A DNA stretch of 64,000 bases from Reticulitermes lucifugus (GCA_026260175.1 JAKCWW010000023.1:36178-100177); one strand, 5' to 3'. Positions 23,608-35,220 are shown, counted from the stretch's first letter. Notes: a model not told the origin generated them from the sequence alone. Numbers and translations: made by a program.

Positions 23608-23960
23608 GTTTTAACGTGTTTTAGAAGGCAGTTCCTACGCAACATGTTACCAATCCACTTAACCTTCCTTCATTTTATTGTAAGTACGATGTTCCTCTCT
23701 TCCTTGACTATATGTAATACCTCCCTATTCACACGATTAGCCCAAATTATCTTGTTCAGCCCTCTCCAGCGTCATATTTCGAAACTTTCAAGGCATTTGT
23801 GATCTATTTTCCGAAGTGTCCAAGTTTCAGCACCATACAAAACTATGCTCCAAATGTAGCATTCATAAGTTTCTTCCTCAAATATAAGTCCAATTTGTTT
23901 GTGAAAAAGGGTCTTCTTGTTGAATGCCGCTTCTGTCGTGGCAGTTATTACTACAGTTTT
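23608..23960 (-). mobile_element. LINE-1 fragment (RT C-terminal region)
   Basis: The minus strand encodes AFNKKTLFHKQIGL, EETYECYIWSIVLYGAETW and TLRKIDHKCLESFEI, then a stop. After shifts it continues KEERNIVLTIK, VKWIGNMLRRNCLLKHV. These are hallmarks of the region after the reverse transcriptase domain in RTE/Jockey-like non-LTR elements (SIALYGAETWTLRK...LRRNCLLKHV). The last motif also begins the 53.0 kb piece, so the two are from the same family. At least one stop and one frame change are present. The clade is not certain. Confidence 0.75.
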
Positions 23961-24131
23961 ATCTAAACTTAAGAGTTTTCGTATTTTTGTAAGCTTATAC
24001 TGTAGCAGGGTGTTACCGAAGTTACAAAAGATGCTGAAACAAACTAAACAATAATACAAAAAGTATATTTGTAAATAAAATATTACTGCTTTTCGTACCC
24101 CTGAAAACAATATTTTACAATAACACCACAC

Positions 24132-24645
24132 AGAAGCTTGGTTTTATTAACAGCAATGTGCCTGGGACATTACAGCAAATTGTTAACTATAAAAATCTTA
24201 ATTCGAAAGTAGATTCCACTAGTGCTCTTAACATAGACCGTAGAGACACACCACGTTTTGTGGTTTTCTGAGTACAAGAAGAGAAAATGGGGACGTGAGA
24301 GGTCGCAAATGGTGTCCGTATAGTGGGGTAAAACGAATTAGCTGGACATTAATGGTGTCTGGGGGAAAGTTTAAGGAGGAAGACACAGTTCTAGTCCGCT
24401 CACACAAGCCAAAAATGCTATAAAACGGTAGACAACAGCAGCGGGAGAGCCTCGAGCACATAAAAGAAGGCAAAGGGGAATTCTAGATGAAACAGCAAGA
24501 GCTCCACTGCCGGCAGTGTTAGCATGTTATTCACCATTACTTGGACGCTTCTTCGAAATAACCTTATTATGAATAAAAGGGAATGTTTTAAAAATATTTG
24601 GGAAACTTAAATTCATCTCACTTATACAAAAGAAATTCAGTTCCT
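24132..24645. other. Unassigned DNA
   Basis: A moderately GC-balanced stretch with an 81-codon minus-strand frame at 24228-24473 of no recognised family. Confidence 0.4.
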
Positions 24646-24892
24646 ACCTCACAGAGAACACAATTCTTATTCACTATAACAACCGGCCTATGAAAATGGG
24701 AAAATAAGAACTGCTTCCAAGTTTTGAGGTATTCGTACCGGCGTAGCTGATTCTGTTCTTCTGGGTATAACACACTGCTTCAGTCGGTTATAGCTGTTTA
24801 TTGTGAGAATCATACGGAACACATAAATATAATACGCACAGTTTCTTAAAGTTATAGCAGGTGGTAGTCAATTACCACCGGATTCTATAAGG
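24646..24892 (+). repeat. Repeat D, copy 4 (with a central insertion)
   Basis: TCAGTTCCTACCTCACAGAG opens the copy and TATTGTGAGAATCATACGG lies at about 24799. Between GGGAAAATAAGAACTG and GCTGTTTATTGTG there are about 75 extra bases compared with copy 2. It ends near CAATTACCACCGG. This copy preserves the joint that the SINE at base 175 interrupts in copy 1. Confidence 0.65.
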
Positions 24893-27800
24893 AGTGGCTA
24901 CACAGTTTGGGTTCGTATTCCATGAGAATCTCGCTTAAAAGTTACATTACAGCTCAGATGGCAGGGGCACAATTCGTAGCTGCGTCAGGGCAAAATTTCA
25001 ATTTCTAATACTGCAGATCATATTTAGTTCAAGTTTGCCTTGTAGAGACTTTTTGGTAAGTTAGGACTGAAATGTTTAGACTTACATTAAGCAACGCGAA
25101 TTACTATGTACTTGCACATGCGTTTATTTGCGCTATGAGATATTAAAACCGTTTTGGCACTTCCGACGAATAGGAACAAATGCTTGGGATTATGATTATG
25201 CTTCTGAAACTAACCGAAGGGCTACCCCCACTTTAGAACACTCGTCTTCACATCACTTATGCATTACTTGGGGTTGTTCTACCCTTCTCTTTCTAACCCG
25301 GTAGCAAAATGGTCCCCAGGGGTCAACACCAGTTTCCGCAGCAATGATCTTCCTTCTTATTTCACAGAGCACCTGTTGAATAGACAGAAGTCGTGAAACT
25401 TTCTGCCACACTAGCGTACGTTAATTCATCAAACCACTAGGAATCAGACGAAGGCTAGAAACAATAACTTCAGGAGAATTCAAATTCTTGATATGCGAGG
25501 TATTTCCTGAATATAGCGAAAAAGGAGAGAAATATTCTAATTATCTATGCTGTGATAAATACAGTGCAATAGATTCAGCAACTTTTTAATAAAATATATT
25601 TGTGCAGATGAGGCCATCATTAACTGCCTGGAAAAAACCCTTACAGACAACTCTGACTCACTAAATATTTATCCGTCAATAATAAAGAAAATATTTATTG
25701 GTACATAAGCAGAAATTAAATTAAATAATTAAATAAACAGACCCTGTTTTTTTCAGACATCTCAGTAACTTTCTCCACAAGTCACAAATTAATAAAAAAT
25801 ATATCATCAGAATACGCTTGGCGCCCTGGCGGCTTTGAGCAACAAAGTATATGAGTACAGTAGATAAATCACGTGAGAAGACTAATTGGTTTCTTTAGCC
25901 TTTCAACACTTAGTCACAGAGAATGATCAAGCACAGTGCATGTTTGTTTTTTTACGTGTTACGTGTGTTTGATAATGTGCATGCCATGGTTATACCAGTA
26001 CCCATAGCGTGATTCACGATTGCTGTCACGGAAAATCACGCATAAAATCACTTGGGCGAAAAAGAGAGAGTTGTAGTAAAGGAGACTAATTATTATTTAA
26101 TTTCTAACAAGGATAAATTCAACACCACCTGACGAATTACTTAACTTTAACCTTGTACATTTTAACACGCAAACTTTCCCTTCCATATTGACGCTCGAAA
26201 GTCATTCTGTTTCACACAAAAACAAAACAAGTAATGTTAACCATTACGTGATCTGCATTTCATAAGAACAGCTTGTAGAATTAACAAAGTTTTAAAATAC
26301 TTACAAATAATAAAGAGGTATCTGAGTTACGTTAGGTTGCTATTGTCTAAATACACCACTCTCATTCTCTCTCTTTCTCTCTCTCTTTCGCTAAAGTAAG
26401 ATATTTCAAATTACTATATGCTGTTTTCATATGAACGCTAATTTAAACCTGAAAGGACTTTTATACACACACACACACAAAAAGAATTTTCCTTGGTACA
26501 TTAGAGTTGTTAAAATCTTAAATAGCAGTTCACACTGTAATATGTCTTTCAAACTTCTGATACTTGATGTTTAAATTATATATCAGAAAGCACATTTATT
26601 TGGAGTGTAAGTAACTGGATTACCTTCAGGTATATGCTACGTAAATTATGTCGGTCTTTGATTGCTCACTGCCTACAATTATTTCCACTAACTGAGTTGT
26701 AGAATAACGTGACATTTCGGCACTCTTAACACAAACACGTAAGGCACGATGCCCAGCCACTTTAATCTACTTCATATTAAAACAAAATACTATTCATCTG
26801 CGTAGGAGTCTAAAATATTCTTTTCGGTTTCCAAGTAGATGTTTTACATGCAGTGCTCCTACCAAAGACATCATGTCTATGCATTCCTTGTCTCGCCCAT
26901 TCTAACACATACTCAGTTCATCACAACTTTCTACAGCCACTGCGCTATGAGCAACCTGCAGGTCTACTGAGCGATCTGCATAGGCCACCAACTGTTCACT
27001 TTGTTCTTCCTACGTGCAAATACATATAATTCTAAGCACACACTCTAAAACTTATAATTTATGTCCTTCTATCAAAACCAGGGACAACCATTCAAAACAC
27101 TCGGTAAAGCTATTGTTTTGCTTTTCATGACCTTCAACAGTCTGAAAGGTATACGGTAATTTAGAAAAAGTTCTGAAAAAACAGCAAACATTGCCAAAAT
27201 GTGCGAGTTTTGACGTTTTCGCAGAGGTGTAGTGGGTTATCACAACACATATAGATTACTTTCCGTATAGCATTCAATAGCATTCAATAGCATGCACCGA
27301 CTGATCTTTATAAAGGGAATAGTGTTGTATATGAGGGAGGAAATGCACTTTGGTGTAAAATTTAGACGCAAATTAGCGTTAAAGGGGTTAAAATCGATGT
27401 CACGCTGTCGCATATTCAAAACGAGTCGAAACGACTATTACAAACACAAACATTCAACCTATCGGAAAGAATGTGACAACTGAAGCCTGACTGTGGACGG
27501 AGGATGCGGAGTGATCAGTCTGCAAATCAGAAGTAGAACACTCTTGAGTAGATACCCTAAGAGACGACGAGATAATTTTAGAATATTGCTAGGACCTTTC
27601 CACCTCTTCCAGCTTTGTAATTCAGCCACAAAATTCATTGTGTGCCAAAGTTTCACACTTCAGATTATGTTTTGTTATCGATTCGAAGTGGCCGATGTAA
27701 TGGGATAAAACAAGGGAAGAACTGCGAATCACCTCAAGACACTTTCCAATTACTCTCACCAATACAAAATGCATATTGTATTCTCATTCACATATCCAAA

Positions 27801-28715
27801 CTTTTCCGGATATTCACTAACAACATTTCGGTGTGGACTCCTTCTTCTGGGACACAAAGCTGCGTCATTGAGTAAACGTATCCCGGCTTTTCGAGGTAAA
27901 CGTCTCGCAGTACGTGGCTAAGCCTCAGAACTCGCAGTACGTAGGTGCCTCAGGTGAACCCCTCGGGGGTATGGCCTCCTTTCTATTTACGTACCATTTT
28001 TACTTCCAGAGAGACCCAAACATTTTTACTGATATCGACTTAGGCGGGGGTTACGTGTTTTTCAACTAGGGCGCAAAATTTGTCCCGAGGGTCGGGATAA
28101 AGTAATGTTCACTACAGCGCACATCCACGTCAGGCGTGTAATAAAAATTGTAGGGAGATCAATAGGTGTCGTGGCTAGGCTTCCATCTGTCCACCACAAC
28201 ATGAGCGTATCCAGTCTCAACAGCACGCCGCTGGGACTTTATACTTCGTCCCGCTATTTTAGCGTTTTTCACTCCTGCGTGTTCTAACAGCCCGTGAAAT
28301 ATTGAGTACCTGAAAGGAAACGACCTCAGTGCATTTTAGAGTAGAGCGGGACTATCGTTATTTGCCAGGATTTGTAGATAGAAGAACCAGGATACCGTTA
28401 AAGATTGAAGTCTTATGGAATACAATGCCTTGTCGATTTATAAAGTTACTGACTTCATGCAGGAACTTGCTGCCTCAGTTCATTCCTGGAACGAAAATAC
28501 CCTACAGACGGAGGCAACAAGCCCCGCTGAAACGTAGCTGTCTACAAATAGACATGGCGTTATATCCCAGAAGATTTGACGTCATCAGCACGTCTGTAAG
28601 AACCTTAAATATCGCAGCGTGATGTTCGCCAGGGATCGAGTTCTGGACACAAGCTTTGTATGGCAGTATTAATTCACTGTGATTTAAAGGAGCAGAAAAC
28701 ATTTACCACAGTCAG
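24893..28715. other. Unassigned AT-rich DNA
   Basis: About 3.8 kb with no recognised gene. It holds a (CT)n stretch at 26360-26388 and (CA)n at 26466-26479. At 27886-28050 there is a GC-richer patch in which the word CTCGCAGTACGT occurs twice 28 bp apart (27905, 27933). Confidence 0.45.
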
Positions 28716-28790
28716 GGCGCGTACGATCTTGGATCGCTCGGCCAATAGGGTTACAGGTTCGAATTCCGCTTCAAGTATGGTTGTATGTCC
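28716..28790 (+). mobile_element. Possible degenerate SINE-B head
   Basis: A good box B, GGTTCGAATTCC (28756-28767), is followed by GCTTCAAGTATGGTTGTATG, which parallels the SINE-B joint CACCGGGGGCATGGATGTCTG. The rest of the SINE-B body is not found downstream. Confidence 0.4.
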
Positions 28791-28879
28791 TAAGCCGTCT
28801 GTTACCTACTGTCCTGGAAGCTCTGAACGGAGCTGCTTTGCCGTCGGAATAGCCCTATACAAGATCTAAACAATTCATT

Positions 28880-29860
28880 CTTTCAGAGGTAATTTTCTAT
28901 TATGTCAAGTCAAATGGCGAATTCGAGATAGATGAAGAATTTTCTATTTCAGGATTTTATTTAAGCAGCAGGTGAGTCAAAAGACTGACGAGAATTTATA
29001 ATATTATTGTAATGTTTCACCAAATAATGATGTCATCTGACTTGAGCATATCCTTGGAGTAAACGTATGTCCCCAGATTTCTGGAGTCTGAGTCATTTGA
29101 CGGCGAAGCACAAAATATACCCTAAGTCATTTTGGAAATTATTTTGTTGTCAGCAGAAAATGAAATGAAGTGATGGTAGAACAAGCCCAGCTCTACATTT
29201 ATGACCTTTAATTAAAATCAGAGTGAAAGTTCCTACGAAATAATTACGTTGGTGTCACTGAAAGACATTAAAAGTTGGAAACTGGCGATGAACTGCTTAT
29301 GCGAGAAATGTAAGGTCAACCGTTAACTTAGTTTCCGGTTTTGTGTTTCATCAGTTTAGGGTTTGTTCTGCGGGGCGGAAGGCAGCCGAACTGTGCAGTT
29401 GCTAGCAGTCGTCATATTTCACGGCCCGATGGAAACATTACTCAAACTAATTGCGGGCTTGTTGAGCAGTTTACAGCACGCTTCTACCGAAAATACACTT
29501 ACTGGGGGTTCTGCAGTGGTGGAGAATGTTATCCTGATTAACGGAATTTCCCTGTAAATGTCAGTGCAATGGGAAGTTGTAAATATTTAACAGAAGGAAC
29601 CGACTGACAAAGTAAGTACCTTAGTTTCCATAGGTTAACCTGCCTGCCTATGGGTAACGAGCAAAATTATACTTGACCGGATTGGTATCTAACATGTTGA
29701 CATATATTTAAGCCTCGTAAACATGAACGGGATAAACTTGCACCAATTCTAGCAAATCCAAAATTACAACCAAGTCCTTGAAATGCAAGACTGAAATAAT
29801 ATTTGGTCTGGATGACCTGCTCATATTATTCTCTCCAGCAAGAAATTATGTCTAAGACAA
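28880..29860. other. Unassigned DNA
   Basis: No recognised gene or repeat. The overlapping 64-66 codon frames at 29341-29557 lack known domains. Confidence 0.4.
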
Positions 29861-29863
29861 AGT

Positions 29864-29892
29864 AATAATAATAATAATAATAATAATAATAG
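29864..29892. repeat. (TAA)n microsatellite, probably a SINE tail
   Basis: About nine TAA units. It lies just past the 3' end of the minus-strand SINE-A copy, so it may be that element's tail. Confidence 0.8.
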
Positions 29893-29899
29893 TGAATTT

Positions 29900-30200
29900 G
29901 TCAGTACTTGCCATGAATGTATGTAAGTAGTGGAGGTAGAGCTCCATTTATTCTTAAATTCGCCACTACATGGATGTGTGTGGTGAGCTTCGCCGCCCAC
30001 CACTTTACTCCCNCCCCCCCCCTCCCCGGGGAAAGGGATCCTCCCGAGATCCACTCGATAGAAGCTTGTGTGGCCTCCAGAGCCGGTTTGGACACTCTGG
30101 AGAACAGAAAAATCTCCAACCCATGCCGGAAATCGAAACACGATTCCCCGGTAATCCAGCCCGTTGCCTAGTCACTATACCGCCTATGCTATTCCAGCTT
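29900..30200 (-). mobile_element. SINE-A copy 4, full-length
   Basis: The minus strand begins AAGCTGGAATAGCATAGGCG (box A region, 30200 downward). It has box-B-like GTTTCGATTTCC (about 30136-30147) and then the body with GAGATTTTTCTGTTCTCC, CAAACCGGCTCTGGAGG and the C-rich centre. The 3' part has GAGCTCTACCTCCACTAC. The tRNA-like head and the body are continuous, which shows that SINE-A is tRNA-derived and gives its direction. One N lies at 30013 in a C-run. Confidence 0.75.
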
Positions 30201-30240
30201 CAATAAAACGAATTAACTTAGTAGCTAACTAAATACATGG

Positions 30241-30472
30241 AGCAGACTTCTGGAGAAGCTATCGGTTCCCCAGCTAGTCAAGAAATTTTCCGCGTTTTAT
30301 GGAACCCAAAGGTTCATTACCGTGTTCACAAGAGCCCTCCGCCTGTCCCTATTCTGAGCCAGATCAATCCAGTCCAAAATTCCCACCATATTTATTGAAG
30401 ATTTATTTTAATATTACCCTCACATCTACGCCTAAGTCTTTCAAATGGTCTCGTCCTCCCAGGTTCCCCTGG
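30241..30472 (-). mobile_element. LINE-2 fragment (3' end of ORF2)
   Basis: Read on the minus strand, this gives GRTRPFERLRRRCEGNIKI and, after a frame change, the equivalent of GLIWLRIGT and of [11 protein letters not shown] before a stop. The plus-strand 60-codon frame ([20 protein letters not shown]) is the antisense shadow of this LINE and not a gene. A short TAA-rich run follows at 30484-30513. Confidence 0.7.
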
Positions 30473-30589
30473 CTCCAATAAAATATAATAATAACAACAA
30501 TAATAATAATAAATGAAGTCATTCAAGAGATAACAGCCGGTACTTATTCCATTATACAATGAGTTCTTTTTAACACGGAACTGAGTATG

Positions 30590-30790
30590 CCTGGTCGTGG
30601 TCCGTCATCGGTCGCTGTTCAGCAATTGATGTCGTCCGCTCCTCGGCGAGCAGTCCCGTGATAACGCGGGACTCGCTGGACAGTAATAAAGAGCGTGCGG
30701 CTTCATCGGTCGCTACGCAGCAAGTCAGCTATGGGCGGGTTTGTAGATTCTGCGAGCGGGTTCCGCTGTCAGCTGGACTTTGAGAAAGAA
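30590..30790. other. GC-rich, CpG-rich patch
   Basis: A clear rise in G+C and CpG against the AT-rich background. It includes AGTCCCG...CGGGACT (30652-30672, an 8-nt-loop hairpin) and a repeated CATCGGTCGCT (30607 and 30704). No ORF. It could be an old GC-rich element or a CpG island. Confidence 0.4.
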
Positions 30791-30959
30791 TCTTCTGGGG
30801 GGCTTCTAAAAGCCTGAACTCGAATTAAGTTATACTTAATTCGTGTATTTAAGTTGATCATCAGCTTATCAACTCATCAGATGAACTGTTCTGAAATTCA
30901 CGTTAAGCAAACAATTACGGTAATTCAGCCAGCAAGAATTTACACGGAGCTGCTTGCAT

Positions 30960-31135
30960 TTATTAGAATTGCGAAATGAGGGAGGTGCGGTGGGTTGTGT
31001 TGAGCTAAGATGGGGGACATTAGATATGCAGTTATATAGAATTTTGGTGGAGTAATTTTTCGGAAAGTGGCCGCTTGGAAAACCGACAAGAAGATGCAAC
31101 GACAACATTAAGATGGATCTAAGGGTTTTACAGAG
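30960..31135 (+). mobile_element. LINE-2 fragment, heavily decayed
   Basis: The plus strand gives MREVRWVVLS, then GRLENRQEDATTTLRW, which aligns with RRLRWAGHVARM and GRPRRRWEDNIKMD through frame changes. The minus-strand 79-codon frame here is antisense. Confidence 0.45.
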
Positions 31136-31139
31136 TTAA

Positions 31140-31890
31140 GCTCACAGGACAGGAGACATACAGAAACGGCGCAGGATCGCGTATAATGGTGGTTTTACTA
31201 CATTAGCAGCATAAATGTTCAGGTTCTGATCTTAGTGTTCGTTAATCCGGATACAAGCTACTGTATTCATTACGTCGTTAATATTTCCTGCAGTATATTC
31301 AAAGTGTCAAATCCATTGCATGATTGTTCTGTGATGTGAGCTGTCAGATTACGGTGCCGAGATGGTATAACGGAAGGAGAAAGGTGCTGAAAACATTGCC
31401 CTGGAATAGGAGAGAAGGGAATATGAGCGCAGAGAGGTGAGGGGAAGCTTCGGAAAATTACTTCCTTAGCTACAGCACGAGTTGTCTCTCTTAGCAGTGT
31501 TACACCGGGTGTGAGAGGTGCTGTAGAACTAAGCATCGCAACTGGGAAACTGTGTTATATGATGAATTTCAAAATAAAATTGTTGTTCGCAATGTGAAAA
31601 CCCTATGGTCCTTCACGGAAAGGTACTGGTGGTAACTGGCAGTGGGAGTAATGTATTGTTGTAAGAAGTGGCGACAATTAGTGCAGAGTAAATAGCATTA
31701 CTCACCCCTGCCTCCATAGTATAAAGTTTACGTGGTGTAACACCATGCATGACTTTGTGTTTTAAACCCATTTTACAACTTTTATTACCAAAATACTGGT
31801 ATAGTATGAGAGAAATCAATTTCACCTTAAAGTGACAAGTGTCCCGACATTCTGCAACGCAGCCGAACGCGGTAGGCCTACCACCACAAA
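31140..31890. other. Unassigned DNA
   Basis: An 88-codon minus-strand frame (31270-31536) and the 3' half of the 138-codon one (31613-32029) lie here, with no recognised domain. A perfect 12-bp palindrome, GGTAGGCCTACC, is at 31871-31882. Confidence 0.4.
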
Positions 31891-31892
31891 TA

Positions 31893-32115
31893 GGGTGAGC
31901 GAAAAGTCCCTGTGCACCTGTGAAAGAAGGGTGCTGCTGTGCTGAAAGTGGGGGAATCCCATACATAAAGCACTTTAGGGGACATACGTGACGTCTGTCA
32001 CGTAGTCTCAACCCCATGCAACTCCGCACTCTCGGCGAAGTTCTGTAGATTCGTTCACTACCATTTCCACTCTCGTCCTACTTCCGACAAGTGCACAGGA
32101 ACTTTTCGCTCATCC
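31893..32115. mobile_element. Short inverted-repeat DNA element (MITE-like)
   Basis: The ends are inverted copies about 29 bp long. The left reads GGGTGAGCGAAAAGTCCC then TGTGCACCTGT. The right, reversed, reads GGATGAGCGAAAAGTTCC then TGTGCACTTGT. A TA lies directly left (31891-31892) and another 2 bp past the right end. TA targets and GGGTG-type ends suggest the Tc1/mariner group, by inference. The 223-bp interior has no transposase. Confidence 0.7.
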
Positions 32116-32119
32116 AGTA

Positions 32120-33250
32120 CAAACAGAATTCAAATTAGCTTCCACTTATTGGTTACAATACAGTGCGTTTAGAAGAACTGAGAACATTCGTAATTCAGTG
32201 TCGTGCTTAAGAATGCGTGGAGCTACATCTCAACTTATTCATATGCTGCTGCCTTTACCTTTTTCATCTCTTATTGATAATATGGTCGACTTAAGTAAAC
32301 GTGATACAGAACATCGGAAGTTATCAAAAAAATTGCAAAAAAAATTTTAATACGGGTCAATGCCTCAAGTGAATCTGTACTTGTGTACAAAGTAAAAACA
32401 CGATTATTTTTACTGAAGCAGTATTTATCACGATTTGAGGTGAGAAATGTTTTTGGTAGGAGTGTAGTTTATGCAGTATTTACTTAAAGTAAAACGTAAG
32501 GATTTAATTAAAAGACAGGGAAGGGAGTCAGTGTGCTTCACTCGTTTTAATATGGGCCTAGCTAAAACTCATTGCTTGCTGTACGACGCAGAAGAGAATA
32601 GAGTCTATTGTGTCCAGACAAGCCGAGACCTTTCAAAAGAGTGAAGGGAAAGAAAGCTTTTATCCAGCAAAAAATAAGGAAATTTCTCAGTTTAAATAAA
32701 ACAACAGAATCGCAGTTTTATATGAGTCAGAATCACCATTTTCGTTCAAAGCTTACAAATCAGAAACTTTGAGTTTACGAAACAGAATTTTACTATAATA
32801 TGAGCTACTTAACCTCTACTTTCAATGTAATGTTGTTGTAAATGAAGTAAACTACAGAAGAGAGAAGCTTAGCGTAAACTGAGGAGGCAAGCGACGACTG
32901 CGTGAGATCGAAAATGGAGAAGGAACAAACGCCGAAACGCAGTCGACTCTCAAAACGGTAACTTGTTACATGGCACAGCTGGTGGTGGTTCATTTACCAC
33001 GTTTCTCAACCGAATAGATTTCACAGCGTCGAATAAATTGAGGAAGAAAGCTTCTTTATATTTTACGGCTCTCACAACATCCGTTTTTGCTTAGCAGTCT
33101 GAAGTACTAGAATGACTACCATCAGGTGGCCTACGCATACTCTTCATCTGATAACTTCCGAGAAGGGAGAGAAATTTGGTTCTGCCGGCAGCAATAAAAT
33201 TAATTACTGATGCCCTGAAGCAACGGACTCATGCATATCGTATACGAAGC
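32120..33250. other. Unassigned AT-rich DNA
   Basis: Nothing recognised. Confidence 0.5.
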
Positions 33251-33390
33251 TAGTTCCTACTTCACAATAAGCATATTTCTTCCCCATTACAAAGGACAGG
33301 CGGTTAATTCCTTGTAGGAAAATGATCACTTTTTATTCTCTGCATTAAACGGGCAACATATATACGCTACGGACAAAACTTAAGAGTCCT
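33251..33390 (+). repeat. Repeat D, copy 5
   Basis: TAGTTCCTACTTCACAATAA, TTCCCCATTACAAAGGACAG, GCGGTTAATTCC and GTAGGAAAATGATCACTTTT follow the family order. The 3' third is diverged. Confidence 0.6.
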
Positions 33391-33627
33391 GGATATCAAA
33401 ACACGTGGTAAATACATAAAACTCAGTGCATTAGGCGAAAGAAACAAATTTAGTGTTTTTAAAAAATTTTAATAGCTATAAAACAATACTCTTCTATAAA
33501 TTGATATAGTTTCGTGCTCTATTTTGACAGATTAAATATTGCAACTTCACAGGTTTGTTCATGTTATTAAGAAGCAATATAAATCTAGTTCTTTTAATAT
33601 TAGACATTCCCGTTGGTATGTACATGC

Positions 33628-33869
33628 AAAAGTATATTTTACTCTTATCAGTAGTACAGTCACAACCAACACATACACTTTTGACACGTGATCAGTCTAC
33701 CGGTTTCAGCTCAAAGAGCCAAAATGAGGCATATGACAGAATAATGTTCATAGTTTTCTGTCATAGGCCTGATGATGGCTCTCTGTGCTAAAATCGGTAG
33801 CCTGATCACACGTCGCAAATGTATGTGTTGGTTGTGACAGTACTACTGGTAAGAGTAAAATATACTTTT
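33628..33869. repeat. Hairpin element: two inverted 114-bp arms
   Basis: The left arm (33628-33741) and right arm (33756-33869) are reverse complements at roughly 80-85%, joined by a 14-nt spacer. The outer ends read AAAAGTATATTTTACTC and GAGTAAAATATACTTTT. Each arm carries one half-damaged version of the CTGATGATGGC...GAAAC-CG-GTA motif, and the right arm's motif is bounded by AGGC and GCCT. There is no ORF. It is probably an inverted pair of retroelement-end units. Confidence 0.75.
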
Positions 33870-34495
33870 AAAACCAGTTTTACTGGATGATTTCTACGGA
33901 AGTTATAATGGTCTTAAATGATCATGGAAAAATTGTTGCATTTTGCTGGAAAAATGTTTTGAACAAAACAACTGAAACGTTCATCACACTTGTCTTTACA
34001 CAAATAAACAACAGGTTCACATCAGATACGTCAGCTCTTGATATTGGAGACGAGAAATTAATGTAATGACCGTCACATTGTAAGAGTCAATTATTTAATG
34101 TTGATTGGGATGGAAGACTTTCTCCACGTTGGCCAGGAGATAGGAAAGGAATGAAAGGAGTATTAATTACATTCCTCGGATTCATGTAGAGGACCTTCAG
34201 AATCAGCATAATTCACGTTAAAGTAACAACTGGAATACCGGTAGACGAAATTGTTTAAAGTTATAACTTTAAAAATCACTAAAACTTTAAAACACTAAAT
34301 TCACATAAATAATATTTAAAATTTAAATTTCTATCTCACACAATCATAGTGCGTTGTTGTCTACAGAACTAGTCACTGTTTGCTGTCAGTCGCACAGTGA
34401 CATAAACAAACACAGTGTGTGAAACGTCGAGTTTTCTTATTATTACAGCAGATGGTGCATATCGTAATCGTTGTACTTTAAAGGGTTTAAAGCCG
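33870..34495. other. Unassigned AT-rich DNA
   Basis: Nothing recognised. Confidence 0.45.
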
Positions 34496-34496
34496 A

Positions 34497-34513
34497 TGAG
34501 AGAGAGAGAGAGA
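34497..34513. repeat. (GA)n microsatellite
   Basis: Eight GA units. A (CT)n run of similar size lies at 34846-34864. Confidence 0.85.
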
Positions 34514-35008
34514 TCGGTTTCAATTTTATACCGACGATGTCTCGCCAATTCTGTACGGTTTGCTGAACAACGTCTGGTGTTCAGTTTTCATTAGCGTTAG
34601 TTTACTTCAGACTAAAACCGATTACACTCTTCTGCACCATCTCTTTCCACTTCCTTCATACGCTATTTGTGTCAGCCATTCACAACTTTCCCAACCATTG
34701 AAACTCGCAGGCAGTATGTCTGCCCCTGTGTTCCTACAGTAACACTGCATGACTACAAAAGAGTAGAAATGATTTTATTTGTGTATTTGTATTCCACGTC
34801 CCTTCGCCTCTCCACCATTTCCTTCATTGTACCTCTCCTGCCTCATCTGTCTCTCTCTCTCTCTCATCGTTACGTCTTCCCAGTAATAAAGGCCCCTTTC
34901 CTTACGCCAGTACGTCGAAATTCCTTTCGTTTTAAATAAGAAAGGTGCCCTCTTTAAATACAAGTTGTTCCGTTACACGAATATAGAATGTTTAACTGCG
35001 CGGATGCC

Positions 35009-35220
35009 GATCCCAGTGGCCGTTCGCTTGCTGGAATTGCATGTTCGAATTCCGCCGGGGGTATGGATGTTTATTGTGAGTGTTGTGAGTTTTCAGGTAG
35101 AGGTCTCTGCGACGGGCCGATCACTCGCCCAGAGGAGTCCTACCGAGTGTGGTGTGTGATCTCGAAACCTTAACAATGAGGAGGCCTTGGTCCACTAGGG
35201 GCTGTCGAGCCATAAAAAAA
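35009..35220 (+). mobile_element. SINE-B copy 2 (head shortened)
   Basis: GATCCCAGTGGCC joins directly to GTTCGCTTGCTGGAATTGC. About 30 bp of the tRNA-like head present in the 57.1 kb copy is missing. A mutated box B, TGTTCGAATTCCG, is kept. The body (GGTAGAGGTCTCTGCGACG, CCAGAGGAGTCCTACCGAG) and the 3' end GGGGCTGTCGAGCCATAAAA are complete. Confidence 0.85.

Noticed and set aside
30299-30481. Proline-rich 60-codon plus-strand frame
   Set aside because: It is the antisense reading of the LINE-2 C-terminus on the minus strand.
31613-32029. 138-codon minus-strand frame as a gene
   Set aside because: Its 5' half lies within the inverted-repeat element at 31.9 kb and the rest has no known domain.
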